A stretch of DNA of 64,000 bases from Arthrobacter_E sp041360795. Its GTDB lineage: Bacteria > Actinomycetota > Actinomycetes > Actinomycetales > Micrococcaceae. Positions within the stretch are counted from its first letter, which is position 1. Every line of letters starts with the position of its first letter. The stretch is taken from contig NZ_JBFUPW010000001.1 of NCBI RefSeq assembly GCF_041360795.1, positions 1,426,001 through 1,490,000 on the forward strand, read 5' to 3'. Positions 1 through 7,951 of the stretch are shown piece after piece. A model generated the notes under the pieces. That model did not search any database, had not been told where the DNA came from, and saw only the letters and a list, made by a program, of their open reading frames with translations. A program made the position numbers and the translations under genes.

Positions 1-622
1 CCTGATTCTTCAGGCATGTCTTGACGGCATCCACAGCGGAAAGCTTCGAGCCCAAGATCAAAACACGGGCACCGGGGTTGGCGGTGAGCACCTGAGTGAA
101 CTCGGTGGAGTACGGAGTGGTGAAGTATCCCTCGGAAGGTTCTGACGGTAGCGCAGACAGCGTCCGGGGCCGGCCCGGGCCAGTGCACAGGATCACGTGA
201 TCAGCTTCTATGACTGCGTCGGAGGCGAGGGCGATTCGCGGCCGGCCGAGCGGTTCCTGGGTGATGCCGGTCACCGTATCCCGGATGTTGTTCACTACAG
301 TTCCGCGTTCGTCGAAGCGGCGAAGAGCAGCATCGAAAGTCTCCGCGAGGTAGCTGCCGAAGACACTGCGACCGGTGAAGGTCGCGGATGTGTCGATACC
401 TCGGCGGGCGAGCCAGCTCGTGTAGTGCTGCGGGTCGCCAGGAATGAGTGACATCGTGTCGTTGCTGGTGTTGGCCAGATGCCACTGGGCTGCCCCGGTG
501 AAGGCTTCGGAACAGCCAGGGACGTCCTGACTGATGATCGAAATCTCGGTCGGGTTTGCTGTGAGCAACTGGTGAAAGACCGCAGTGCCAGCCACTCCGG
601 CACCGATGAGTGCGATATGCAT
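1..622 (-). CDS. FAD/NAD(P)-binding oxidoreductase, 3' part outside the window
   Basis: The frame is open from an ATG at 622 to the window edge, so about 207 N-terminal residues are visible and the C-terminus is missing. The protein starts MHIALIGAGVAG, a classical GxGxxG dinucleotide-binding fold at residues 3-14. A second nucleotide-binding-like strand (ARVLILGSKLSAVDA) lies near the left edge. This arrangement fits the YdhS-like NAD_binding_9 group of flavin-dependent proteins, whose substrates are mostly unknown. A good ribosome site (gagggagaac) precedes the ATG. The start is only 12 bases after the stop of the ATP-grasp gene, so the two are surely cotranscribed. Fold assignment is confident; substrate is not known. 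Confidence 0.75.
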   Translation of the reverse strand, partial: MHIALIGAGVAGTAVFHQLLTANPTEISIISQDVPGCSEAFTGAAQWHLANTSNDTMSLIPGDPQHYTSWLARRGIDTSATFTGRSVFGSYLAETFDAALRRFDERGTVVNNIRDTVTGITQEPLGRPRIALASDAVIEADHVILCTGPGRPRTLSALPSEPSEGYFTTPYSTEFTQVLTANPGARVLILGSKLSAVDAVKTCLKNQ

Positions 623-634
623 AACAGTTCTCCC

Positions 635-1903
635 TCAGACGTGAGCGGGAGTGGCCGGCGCCATCGTGAAAAGAGCCCCGTCAAGTTCCATCAATCGGGC
701 CTGCTGCAGATCCTGAACCACTTCCTCCGTGCTGGGGCCGGAGAAGAAGACCAGCCCGTGGGATGCCGTGGTGACCCGGTTGTAGAGATCGACGATCTCG
801 CCCGGCGCCGGCTGTCGGGCCACCAGCGAGAAGGAGGGGAGCTGTTCCAGCAGCTCCCAGTGCGTGCTGACCAGGACCCCGGAATGGGTGGGCTGGGGCA
901 TGTGCCAGGCCACGCAGTGCTCTGCCTGGCCACGATCCTTGACAGCGGCGGCCTTCCGAACACCACCGGCGATGCAGTCGGCCCACAGCGATATCTGACT
1001 GAACCCGCGCGCCGGAAGGTAGACCTCGTCCGGGACCACCGGGCCCATGGATCGGCCGTTGTACTCGATCAGAACCCAACCCTCTGGAGTCAGACGCATT
1101 TCAGTATGCGAGGCTCCGAAACGCACCCCGAGGGCGTCGTTGACCGCGAACGCGAAATCTCTCGCCGTTTCGAACAGCTCGCCGGACTCCGGCAAGGTGA
1201 TCGCATTGTAGATGTGGGGCCGGCCGTCCTGCTCCAGCAGGCCGTAGACGAAGAACTCGGTGACGAGGTGTTCGGCATCGGTGGTGACCGTGTTGACGAA
1301 GTACTGTTCCCCAACAATCCGTTCTTGGACAATGCAGCTCGTGTTCCGAACACCCAGGAGGTTTACCTTGCCCAGCAGGCCGGAAACGACCTCACGGATC
1401 TCCTCCTCAGAGTGGCAGATGATGCACGAATCGCTGCCGGCGCTGGAGGCCGGTTTGACGACCACTCCATTAGCCAGGCGCGCCACTTCGGGCCGGATAG
1501 CCTCAATCTGATCGACCGAAGTGATCCGCCATGACTGCGGTACCCGAAGGCCAGCCTGACCGCAGGCCAACACCATCGCGTCCTTGTCCCGGCGCGCCCA
1601 GATCAGCTCAGGATCGTTGCACGGCAGCCCCGCTCGCGCAGCCAGCACCTCAGCCGCCACGACCCCGTAGTCGCTCCCAGCAATAATGTGATCAAAGCCA
1701 CTGGTGAGAGCCAGTCCCTGAAGGGCGGTTTCGACCACGGTCTCCGTCCAGGCCTCCGCCGCCGCGGCGGGTTCATCTTGGAAGTACGACAAGACATCAT
1801 GCCCTTGTTTCTCAAGGTGAGAGACGAGCTCTGGACCGCTGGAGAGCGGATCAATGACAAGTACACGCACAACATTCCCCAATGTTTGAAAAACGCCCGG
1901 CAT
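635..1903 (-). CDS. ATP-grasp domain ligase
   Basis: A 422-residue ATP-grasp protein. The N-terminus resembles the pre-ATP-grasp Rossmann half (VRVLVIDPL, then AGSDYGVVAAEVLAARAGLP). The ATP-binding strand is VVVKPASSAGSD, followed by VQERIVGEQYFVN. The metal-binding end is VLIEYNGRSMGP, with the expected E and N. The overall order resembles the L-amino-acid ligase/BacD-type and carbamoyl-phosphate-like branch, which joins a carboxylate to an amine through an acyl phosphate. It is the first gene of a pair with the FAD protein at 1-622, and such pairs typically make small peptide-like metabolites; the product is inferred only as a class. The ATG at 1903 has a weak ribosome site. A GTG at 1870 preceded by ggggaa is an alternative that would remove 11 residues. 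Confidence 0.8.
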   Translation of the reverse strand: MPGVFQTLGNVVRVLVIDPLSSGPELVSHLEKQGHDVLSYFQDEPAAAAEAWTETVVETALQGLALTSGFDHIIAGSDYGVVAAEVLAARAGLPCNDPELIWARRDKDAMVLACGQAGLRVPQSWRITSVDQIEAIRPEVARLANGVVVKPASSAGSDSCIICHSEEEIREVVSGLLGKVNLLGVRNTSCIVQERIVGEQYFVNTVTTDAEHLVTEFFVYGLLEQDGRPHIYNAITLPESGELFETARDFAFAVNDALGVRFGASHTEMRLTPEGWVLIEYNGRSMGPVVPDEVYLPARGFSQISLWADCIAGGVRKAAAVKDRGQAEHCVAWHMPQPTHSGVLVSTHWELLEQLPSFSLVARQPAPGEIVDLYNRVTTASHGLVFFSGPSTEEVVQDLQQARLMELDGALFTMAPATPAHV

Positions 1904-2089
1904 CTGCCAGAACCTTGCCGGAGGCTACGTGGGCCCGATGCGAGTTTCCAGTCAAGTCGTCAGGAGGAGCGAAACATACCCGAATAATGTGGCCTACACC
2001 ACGCGTAGCGTCAGTTGCGCAAACCCCGGAGAAGCCGAAAGCTGGACATTGGTCCGAACAGGCCGGAGATCAACCGATATTCTCGGTGC
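1904..2089. other. Divergent intergenic region, nothing else identified
   Basis: This 186-base gap separates the leftward ATP-grasp gene from the rightward gene at 2090. It must hold both promoters, but I could not pick out convincing -35/-10 pairs or a repeat. Confidence 0.3.
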
Positions 2090-2614
2090 ATGAACAGCCC
2101 CGTCTACGTGATTCGGGTGCAGCTGGTCAAAGACGGGCCGGGCCAATTGCTGCCCATTGTGTCGATCGCCGTGTCGGTATTCTCAGTTGCCTTGACCCTG
2201 ATATTTCGGCGTCGAGACCGGCCCCGTTTATCTGCCATGACAAACCGGGCGATCCCCGTTGGCCTTGGACGCAATGCCGAGGGGTCCGCGCGAATCTACG
2301 TGACAGTTACCAACAAGAGCCGCACCGCCACCACCCAGGTCTCACAGCTCACGCTCGAGCTACCCGACGGTGGCACCTTCGCTCATACTGAACGATGGCG
2401 TGCGGACGACGTGCTTCCGGCCGACCTTGGCCTGGGAACAAGCGTCAGGATCAGTAACCCGGTTCGAGGACCCGGGATAAGCCTGTTGAACGAGCAAGTA
2501 CCAACTAGCTGGATCCGTGCCCGCGCGGTTTGCGGCCATCGAAGAACCGCGGGCCGGAATCAGAGAAAGCTCATAGAGACCGTGCGCGCCTACGCCATGG
2601 AACGCTCGCGATAG
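2090..2614 (+). CDS. Hypothetical membrane-anchored protein
   Basis: A 174-residue protein of unknown function. One hydrophobic segment near residues 20-39 (LLPIVSIAVSVFSVALTLIF) is followed by RRR, so the bulk of the protein is predicted to face the cytoplasm. The soluble part contains a beta-rich stretch (SARIYVTVTNKSRTATTQVS) like those in small membrane-tethered proteins that carry an immunoglobulin-like fold. I chose the ATG at 2090 because it places the membrane segment close to the N-terminus; an upstream in-frame start at 2015 would add 25 basic residues. It ends 41 bases before the HEPN-like gene at 2656, so the two probably form an operon. Confidence 0.55.
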   Translation: MNSPVYVIRVQLVKDGPGQLLPIVSIAVSVFSVALTLIFRRRDRPRLSAMTNRAIPVGLGRNAEGSARIYVTVTNKSRTATTQVSQLTLELPDGGTFAHTERWRADDVLPADLGLGTSVRISNPVRGPGISLLNEQVPTSWIRARAVCGHRRTAGRNQRKLIETVRAYAMERSR

Positions 2615-2655
2615 CTCCCCAAAGCCAGTCACTGAACTCAGGTATTGTCCTGATT

Positions 2656-3897
2656 ATGAGCTCCAAACCCTCAGCCGGTCCCTATGGTTCCGCCGCTGAT
2701 GTCCCATCGATTAGGAAGATGGCCGAACAGATCCGTCAACTGAGGGTTCTGAGCTTTGTCGTTCCTCGTGAGCACCGGCGCGAGTTGAGGGCTCTGCAGG
2801 AACAGCATAGACAGCTCACAGCTTTGGTTGACTCCTTCTACGAGGCTGTGGGGGAGCGGAACTGGGTCTTCACCGGCGACCTAATCCCCTCCGAGATTGA
2901 GAAAGTTCTCGATCGGGAGCAGGCAGCCGACCCGGCAGGCATCGAGGCCCGGCTCATTGCGTACTACAAGGCCGAGGATCACATTTCATCTCCACTGGGT
3001 CGGCTGAACCGGTTCCCGGCAATGAGAGATCGTATGGTGCTGCTGAGGAAGGCCTTGTCCGATTACGAAGCAGGCCGCTACTACAGCACCGTGTTCGTGA
3101 TCTTGGCGGTCATGGATGGCTTTGTAGGTGAATTCGAAACTTCCGTCCGCAAGGGCTTGCACGCCCGCTCCGAAGAGGACATGGTGGCCTGGGACAGCGT
3201 CGCCGGCCACCACATGGGCCTGGGCCACGCGCACAAGTCGTTCCGGAAGAGCGTCTTCAAGACCGACCTGGCTGAAACCACGGAGCTGTATCGCAACGGA
3301 ATCATGCACGGAACCTTGGTCAACTTCGACAACGAGATCATCGCCACCAAAGCCTGGAACAGGCTCTTCGCCGTCGCCGACTGGGCAGATGCGCGGCAAC
3401 GAGAGCAAGAACCTGAGCAGGTCCCACCGACCTGCAAAGATGTTCTCGCGCAGCTTCGCCGCCAGCAGCAACAGCAGCAGCTACTTCAGGCATGGGAACC
3501 ACGCGAATTCTCGCCCGAAGTGAACGAAGAATCCGAGGTCCTCTTGGCATGCACAAACTATTTGACGAAGTGGCACCGCCGGCAATGGGCGCCTGTGGGA
3601 GCCACTTTCATCGAATTCGGAAGCACCAAAGCGAGCTTGGGCAAACTGGCAGAAGAGGCTAAGTGGCTATACCAAAGTGAGAACCTAGAGGAATGGAACG
3701 TTCTTCTGGTCCGCCACGTCTCAGCAGCTGTTGCTGAAATTGATGTCGAACTACGTGTCAATGGCGTGCACCAGAGGGCAGTGCTGCGCTGGGTCCGAAT
3801 TGGCCCGGACGGTCAGGTAGTGCTGGAGGACGAGCCTGGCCAGTGGAAACTCTCGCCATACGGGCCCAGAACATTCCTTACCTCGGATGCAAACTAG
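2656..3897 (+). CDS. HEPN-like domain protein (putative RNase-type motif)
   Basis: A 413-residue protein with no overall match that I recognise. Residues 123-235 are predicted all-helical and contain LYRNGIMHG at 211-219. This gives R213-x4-H218, the arrangement that forms the active site in HEPN ribonucleases of toxin and defence systems. A polyglutamine run (QQQQQQ) lies near residue 315 and may be a linker to a C-terminal alpha/beta domain of about 90 residues. The ATG at 2656 follows the upstream gene by 41 bases. Base composition is less GC-rich than the housekeeping genes further right, consistent with an acquired island. The RNase role is inferred from one motif; uncharacterised non-nuclease HEPN proteins also exist. 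Confidence 0.6.
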   Translation: MSSKPSAGPYGSAADVPSIRKMAEQIRQLRVLSFVVPREHRRELRALQEQHRQLTALVDSFYEAVGERNWVFTGDLIPSEIEKVLDREQAADPAGIEARLIAYYKAEDHISSPLGRLNRFPAMRDRMVLLRKALSDYEAGRYYSTVFVILAVMDGFVGEFETSVRKGLHARSEEDMVAWDSVAGHHMGLGHAHKSFRKSVFKTDLAETTELYRNGIMHGTLVNFDNEIIATKAWNRLFAVADWADARQREQEPEQVPPTCKDVLAQLRRQQQQQQLLQAWEPREFSPEVNEESEVLLACTNYLTKWHRRQWAPVGATFIEFGSTKASLGKLAEEAKWLYQSENLEEWNVLLVRHVSAAVAEIDVELRVNGVHQRAVLRWVRIGPDGQVVLEDEPGQWKLSPYGPRTFLTSDAN

Positions 3898-4210
3898 TAC
3901 GGTTTGATTCGGATCCCTTCGCAGAGGCTTGTGCCCAGTGAGCCCGGCCTGAGAGTTGCGCAGACATCAGGAGTGGGGCGGTGGGCGCAGGGATACCCGC
4001 ACTGCGACTCAAAGGCAGAGTGTGAAGGAACGCTGCAAAACATGCTCCCGCACTGACCTCGTCAGCCCCGTAATGCGCCGATAATCTACATTATGTCAAC
4101 TAATAATCCGGACGCTGCCCTGGGCTGATCATCTCGCTCCTCCCTGACGCGACACGTCCCCCTCGTTCGCGGTGCGCTGAGACACGCCCTCCACGCGACG
4201 CTCTCACTGT
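3898..4210. other. Intergenic region carrying the dif-like site
   Basis: This 313-base gap lies between convergent genes and has no supportable reading frame. Apart from the dif-like sequence at 4074-4101 I see no repeat or terminator hairpin. Confidence 0.5.
4074..4101 (+). other. dif site (XerCD chromosome dimer resolution site)
   Basis: This is a 28-base sequence made of an 11-base left arm (TGCGCCGATAA), a 6-base centre (TCTACA) and an 11-base right arm (TTATGTCAACT). The right arm matches the E. coli XerD-binding arm at 9 of 11 positions and the left arm matches the XerC arm at 7 of 11. Its core CCGATAAT..ACATTATGTCAA also fits the actinobacterial dif pattern as I know it. It is AT-rich in a GC-rich, gene-free gap between convergent genes. 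In cells, XerC and XerD with FtsK resolve chromosome dimers here, so the site marks the replication terminus. Confidence 0.85.
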
Positions 4211-5002
4211 TCAGCGAGTTCGACGCGTCAGTTCAGCGCGCACCATGCCGCCCGGCCGCCCATCGGCTTCGGCGAGCTTGGTTCCGTCAGCAGCAAAGAC
4301 CGCAGAGTGACCGGCGGTCTCGTCAAAGCCCCCGCCCGTCGGCCCCGCGAAGCTGGCGATCGCGACCGGCGCTGCCAGCGCCCGGCTGATGACGAAGGCG
4401 CGTGCCTGACATTCGACGACGTCAGCGGCGACATCAACGACGCCGGCAGCATAGAGGTCGACGCCATGCGCCGCCATCTGCGCGGTGTGCTGGCTCTGCC
4501 CGGTATCGCGGCAGATGGCCAACCCGACGACCCAGCCGTCGACGTCGATGGTCGACGGGCCGGCGCCGGGAGTGAACCGTGTGAATTCCTCGCCGTGCAG
4601 CCAGGTCTTTCGATACACGACCGATACCCCCTCCGCGTCAACCCTGAGCGTGGCGATGGACAGGCGGTCGCCCTCCCCCACGGGCGCACCGACGAGCGCA
4701 ACACTCCCCGTCTCCGCGCAGACATCGACAAGTTCCTGGAGAAGCGGGTCGTCCAGTTCAATGACGGGCGCGCCGAGGTCATAGCCGGTGAGAGACAGCT
4801 CGGGAAAGATCACGATCCGGCTGTCCGCAGCCCGGATGGAGTCGACGTGTGATGCGACGTTCGCCCTGAGGTCGTTCAGACGAATCACCGGTTGGGCGAC
4901 GGCCACCCTCAACGTCGCCTGAGGCATTCGCCGCACTTCTGAGCTGCGGTTTTGGATGCGTGGATCAATGGGCGTGGCGAGCAGCCCCACGGTCTTCGTC
5001 AC
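4211..5002 (-). CDS. Carbon-nitrogen hydrolase (nitrilase superfamily)
   Basis: A 263-residue member of the nitrilase superfamily, which hydrolyses C-N bonds of amides or nitriles. The catalytic triad is visible in order: Glu in FPELSLTGYD, Lys in YRKTWLHG and Cys in GLAICRDTG. Length is normal for a single-domain enzyme; the substrate cannot be told. The GTG at 5002 lies exactly 6 bases after a TATCCT -10-like box (5009-5014), which suggests a leaderless transcript. The ATG at 4927 (MPQATLRVAVAQP) is an alternative that would begin closer to the usual family start. It is the first gene right of the dif site. Confidence 0.8.
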   Translation of the reverse strand: MTKTVGLLATPIDPRIQNRSSEVRRMPQATLRVAVAQPVIRLNDLRANVASHVDSIRAADSRIVIFPELSLTGYDLGAPVIELDDPLLQELVDVCAETGSVALVGAPVGEGDRLSIATLRVDAEGVSVVYRKTWLHGEEFTRFTPGAGPSTIDVDGWVVGLAICRDTGQSQHTAQMAAHGVDLYAAGVVDVAADVVECQARAFVISRALAAPVAIASFAGPTGGGFDETAGHSAVFAADGTKLAEADGRPGGMVRAELTRRTR

Positions 5003-5062
5003 TCCCCCAGGATAACTGTGAGAACTGCCGGGCCGACACCGGCACCGTGCGGCCGGCCGCGC

Positions 5063-5332
5063 TCACGGCCGGAGCAGCAGATTCAGGCCAGCGAAAAGAA
5101 ACGCGGCGCCCACAAGAGCCGATAAGACCCCGACCGTCAGCCAGGTGCCTGGAGACGTGGCATCCTCGATTGAATGTCTGGGCCGTATGCCCATGGCACG
5201 GAGCCGCCTGATGAACATCTCCATCCACTGACGATGCCTCCGGGAAACTGGCACTCGGCAGAGGGCTACGCCTGAGCCCATCAGGAGACATATCGCTCCG
5301 AATACTGCGAGACTTGCTCCTGGCGAAGGCAC
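5063..5332 (-). CDS. Hypothetical small membrane protein
   Basis: An 89-residue protein with two hydrophobic segments (about residues 5-25 and 64-86) separated by a basic loop with RRHRQW and RRLRAMG. The basic loop predicts that both termini face outward. No family is recognised. It is on the same strand as the nitrilase gene, ending 60 bases upstream of it. Small size and lack of a clear ribosome site lower confidence. Confidence 0.45.
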   Translation of the reverse strand: MPSPGASLAVFGAICLLMGSGVALCRVPVSRRHRQWMEMFIRRLRAMGIRPRHSIEDATSPGTWLTVGVLSALVGAAFLFAGLNLLLRP

Positions 5333-5423
5333 CCTGCTCCCCCTTCAGTGAGGCTGAGACCGCTGAACACAGTTCACGAGGGCGCAGCGGTCGGTCTCCG
5401 CCGTCGCGGACTAGGCTGTGCTC

Positions 5424-5867
5424 ATGGCCGATCATATCGAGGTCGCGATCGTCGAAAGTCTCACTGACAACGATCTTCAGCAAGTGGAAGCGCTTCTCCC
5501 CCAGCTGTCCACCGGCGCGACGTTCGTCCGTGAGCGGGTGCAGTCGATGGTCGACACGCCAGGCGTCGACCTCTTCGCCGCGCGCGACGGCGGTCGGATC
5601 GTCGGCATGGCGACCCTGGTGACTTTTCCCCTGGTGACCGGTTGGCGCGGGATCGTCGAGGACGTCGTCGTCAGCGACCAGGCACGTGGACGCGGTATCG
5701 CCCGGTTGCTGCTTACTGAGATCACTGCGGAGGCTTCCAGAAAGCGCCTCCGCACCCTGGATCTCACATCCCGCCCATCGCGCGAATCTGCACTGAGACT
5801 CTATGAATCAGTAGGGTTCCGGCCCCGTGAAACGAACGTACTGAGATACTCACCGCCGCTGAACTAG
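5424..5867 (+). CDS. GNAT family N-acetyltransferase
   Basis: A 147-residue single-domain GNAT protein that would transfer an acetyl group from acetyl-CoA to an unknown amine. The acetyl-CoA pyrophosphate loop is VVSDQARGRGIARLL around residues 82-96, and the C-terminal motif ALRLYESVGFRP is typical. The ATG at 5424 is preferred: a TAGGCT -10-like box at 5412-5417 ends 6 bases before it, as in other apparently leaderless genes here. Confidence 0.85.
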   Translation: MADHIEVAIVESLTDNDLQQVEALLPQLSTGATFVRERVQSMVDTPGVDLFAARDGGRIVGMATLVTFPLVTGWRGIVEDVVVSDQARGRGIARLLLTEITAEASRKRLRTLDLTSRPSRESALRLYESVGFRPRETNVLRYSPPLN

Positions 5868-6048
5868 AGCGACCGCAGGGGCCCGCACTCCCCCATCCCT
5901 ACGGCACGACGCAACGTTCGCCCATGTGTCCAGACGCGACACCCGGGCATCGGATACACGACGCCGTTGCGCGTGACGAGGTCACCCGAATCCCCTGGAG
6001 CTCGTTGCGCGACTCTGGCGCATAGGCCTCATTAGGTCGACTGAACAC

Positions 6049-6402
6049 TCACTCAATGGAGGCTCGTGTTGCGGCGCGTGAGGCAAGGATCACCGCGATC
6101 GTCAGGAACACCAACACCGCGGCAGTGGGGATGAGGGTCAAGGCGAGGGTGCCGATTGAAGGTGCCGCCAGGGCGAGAGCCCCGCCGGCAAAAGCACACA
6201 AACCTCCGACGATGAGGTACGGGCCTGCTGCGCGATGACCTGCTTTCCATGCTGCGTCAGACATCATGGTTGATGGAATGCGGATCCCGACGATGGGGTT
6301 CATCGGCAATCGCGCTGCCAATGCCAGGATCCCGCAGATGATAAATATTGCGCCGAGAACGGAAAGAATCGTCACTAGAGTGGCCGTTTCGCTTGAGGAC
6401 AT
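6049..6402 (-). CDS. sdpI: SdpI family immunity-type membrane protein
   Basis: A 117-residue protein with three hydrophobic segments (about 6-31, 61-81 and 86-110). Its cytoplasmic loop MNPIVGIRIPSTMMSDAAWK followed by AGHRAAG is the SdpI family signature (GIR-P-T--S--AW-A-HR-AG). In Bacillus subtilis SdpI protects the producer from the SDP toxin and also acts in signalling through the repressor SdpR. Here it is the last gene of a four-gene run, 47 bases after sdpB, so immunity against the SdpC-derived toxin is the natural role. No SdpR-like repressor is present nearby. Confidence 0.88.
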   Translation of the reverse strand: MSSSETATLVTILSVLGAIFIICGILALAARLPMNPIVGIRIPSTMMSDAAWKAGHRAAGPYLIVGGLCAFAGGALALAAPSIGTLALTLIPTAAVLVFLTIAVILASRAATRASIE

Positions 6403-6449
6403 GTCTCTACCTGCCTTGATTAAAGTTCACACTCTTTCGTCTGCACCAT

Positions 6450-7382
6450 TCAAGCTATCGCGGCATACTCCTTCCTCTCCAATTCCTGTGTATCGCTTAC
6501 GGGGGTAGGCCGAAATCCCGGGAATGCAGCCAGTGCAACTGCCGCGATCATGATCAGGGAAAATGACCACAGCCCGATGACCGCGATGATGCCAGCATGC
6601 AGGAGGACTGAGGTGACGAATGCTGCTTTCCTGCGCTGCGGCCCTCCGAGGAGAAACACGGCGATCATGATCTCGATGAGAATAGGGGCCCAGGTGAGGA
6701 CGGCAACTCCTAAGTCAAAGCTGCTGGCCCATCGGGCTACTTCTCCCACGATGCCTGAGCCGCCAAAGGAGGGATCTCGCACGAAGTAATACATGGCTGA
6801 GCCGTTCAGCCAATCTTCATGAGAGAGTTTTGAGATGCCGCTATCCAGATAGATGTATGCCATCTGCAGCCGTAGTCCGAGCCAGCCTGCCCAGCGGATC
6901 CCGGCGCTGTAGCGCGACAGCCGGGCGGTGTTGAAGACCTCTCCCCTGTTCGGCACCCATGCACACCACGCCCAATCGTCGATGGACATCAAGAACACCA
7001 GGCCCGAAACCAACTGGGCTACTTGCTCTCCGCCATCAGGTAGCCCGATTCCCACTGAGATGGAAAACGCGACCCACGCATGTAACAGGCTGCTGAGCGC
7101 GGGGACCACACCCAAAGTCACCAAGATGAGCACGCCTGACGCAATCCACGGCGCGAATGACTTATCGGGGGTGGAGTCAAGGCAGTACAGTCCGAGGTTC
7201 ACTGGCGGCTTGCAGTATGTGGGGCGCCCGATTCCGGCGATCTCAGGAGTGAGCTGTTCCCATGGAGTGAACAAGACGACGGACAGGGTGGCGGCGGCTA
7301 GGAGTGCCCTGGCGGATTGAACTGGAATGGATGCTGATCTGAACCGCAGAATCTGCGCACCCATACGATCCACGACGTTCAT
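6450..7382 (-). CDS. sdpB: SdpB family toxin-maturation membrane protein
   Basis: A 310-residue polytopic membrane protein of the SdpB/HTTM type. Landmarks are the early FTPWEQLTPE, the SIDDWAWCAW segment, LRLQMAYIYLDSGISKL and the GSAMYYFVRDPS region. These match SdpB, which with SdpA is needed to turn the secreted SdpC precursor into active SDP peptide; the chemistry is not established. The ATG at 7382 overlaps the sdpA stop codon by one base (TGATG) and has aggtg 6 bases upstream. A GTG at 7388 is the alternative. Confidence 0.88.
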   Translation of the reverse strand: MNVVDRMGAQILRFRSASIPVQSARALLAAATLSVVLFTPWEQLTPEIAGIGRPTYCKPPVNLGLYCLDSTPDKSFAPWIASGVLILVTLGVVPALSSLLHAWVAFSISVGIGLPDGGEQVAQLVSGLVFLMSIDDWAWCAWVPNRGEVFNTARLSRYSAGIRWAGWLGLRLQMAYIYLDSGISKLSHEDWLNGSAMYYFVRDPSFGGSGIVGEVARWASSFDLGVAVLTWAPILIEIMIAVFLLGGPQRRKAAFVTSVLLHAGIIAVIGLWSFSLIMIAAVALAAFPGFRPTPVSDTQELERKEYAAIA

Positions 7383-7936
7383 CAGCACCTGACGCTCACC
7401 TTCGCTGCCTTGTCAGCCTTCCGCTCGTAGGGAGTTAATTCACGGTACGCATAGGGGACAACGTGAACTTGAACCAAGAGCCATTGCCTGCATAGGTTCG
7501 GGGCTCCCTTGGCTGAGTCCAAAACCTGCGCCTCTCCCGCCTTAGCCGCCGATACGCACTCACTATTCGTCGTCCCTCCGCAGTCGATCCAGTTCTGGAT
7601 CTTGCCGGCATAGAGAGCTTTCTCCGTGTCGTAGGACCGTTGTATGCGAGAGATCCCGAACCCGTTGGCCGCCAATGACTGTGGAAGCGGATCCAGCCGA
7701 TCGTCCTGATCCAGCCCCTCGGCCGTTGGGCGGAGGGCAATCAGCGCGGTTGAGTCAGGCTCCTTGGTGAAGAACGACCAGGATTCAGGCACGAACGCGA
7801 CCGCCGTGACTTTCCAGGTCTTATCTTGGCTGAGGACTGTGGTTGGCATCGCTCCCAATACTCCAACGACGAGCGTGGCGATGATGATCGTGGCCATCGC
7901 CACGCCGGAGAGTGCAACGATCCGCGAGGGTTTCAC
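7382..7936 (-). CDS. sdpA: SdpA family toxin-maturation protein
   Basis: A 184-residue protein with a single N-terminal membrane segment (about residues 8-30), followed by an extracytoplasmic or cytoplasmic domain containing FVPESWSFFTKEP and SLAANGFGISRIQRSY, both typical of the SdpA family. Four cysteines follow (DCGGT, SEC, LCRQW and the C-terminal VRC). In Bacillus, SdpA acts with SdpB to mature SDP from SdpC. The GTG start at 7936 has aggggg 8 bases upstream and lies 15 bases after the sdpC stop. The next gene overlaps its stop, implying translational coupling. Confidence 0.87.
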   Translation of the reverse strand: MKPSRIVALSGVAMATIIIATLVVGVLGAMPTTVLSQDKTWKVTAVAFVPESWSFFTKEPDSTALIALRPTAEGLDQDDRLDPLPQSLAANGFGISRIQRSYDTEKALYAGKIQNWIDCGGTTNSECVSAAKAGEAQVLDSAKGAPNLCRQWLLVQVHVVPYAYRELTPYERKADKAAKVSVRC

Positions 7937-7951
7937 CAGCAGCCCCCTGAA

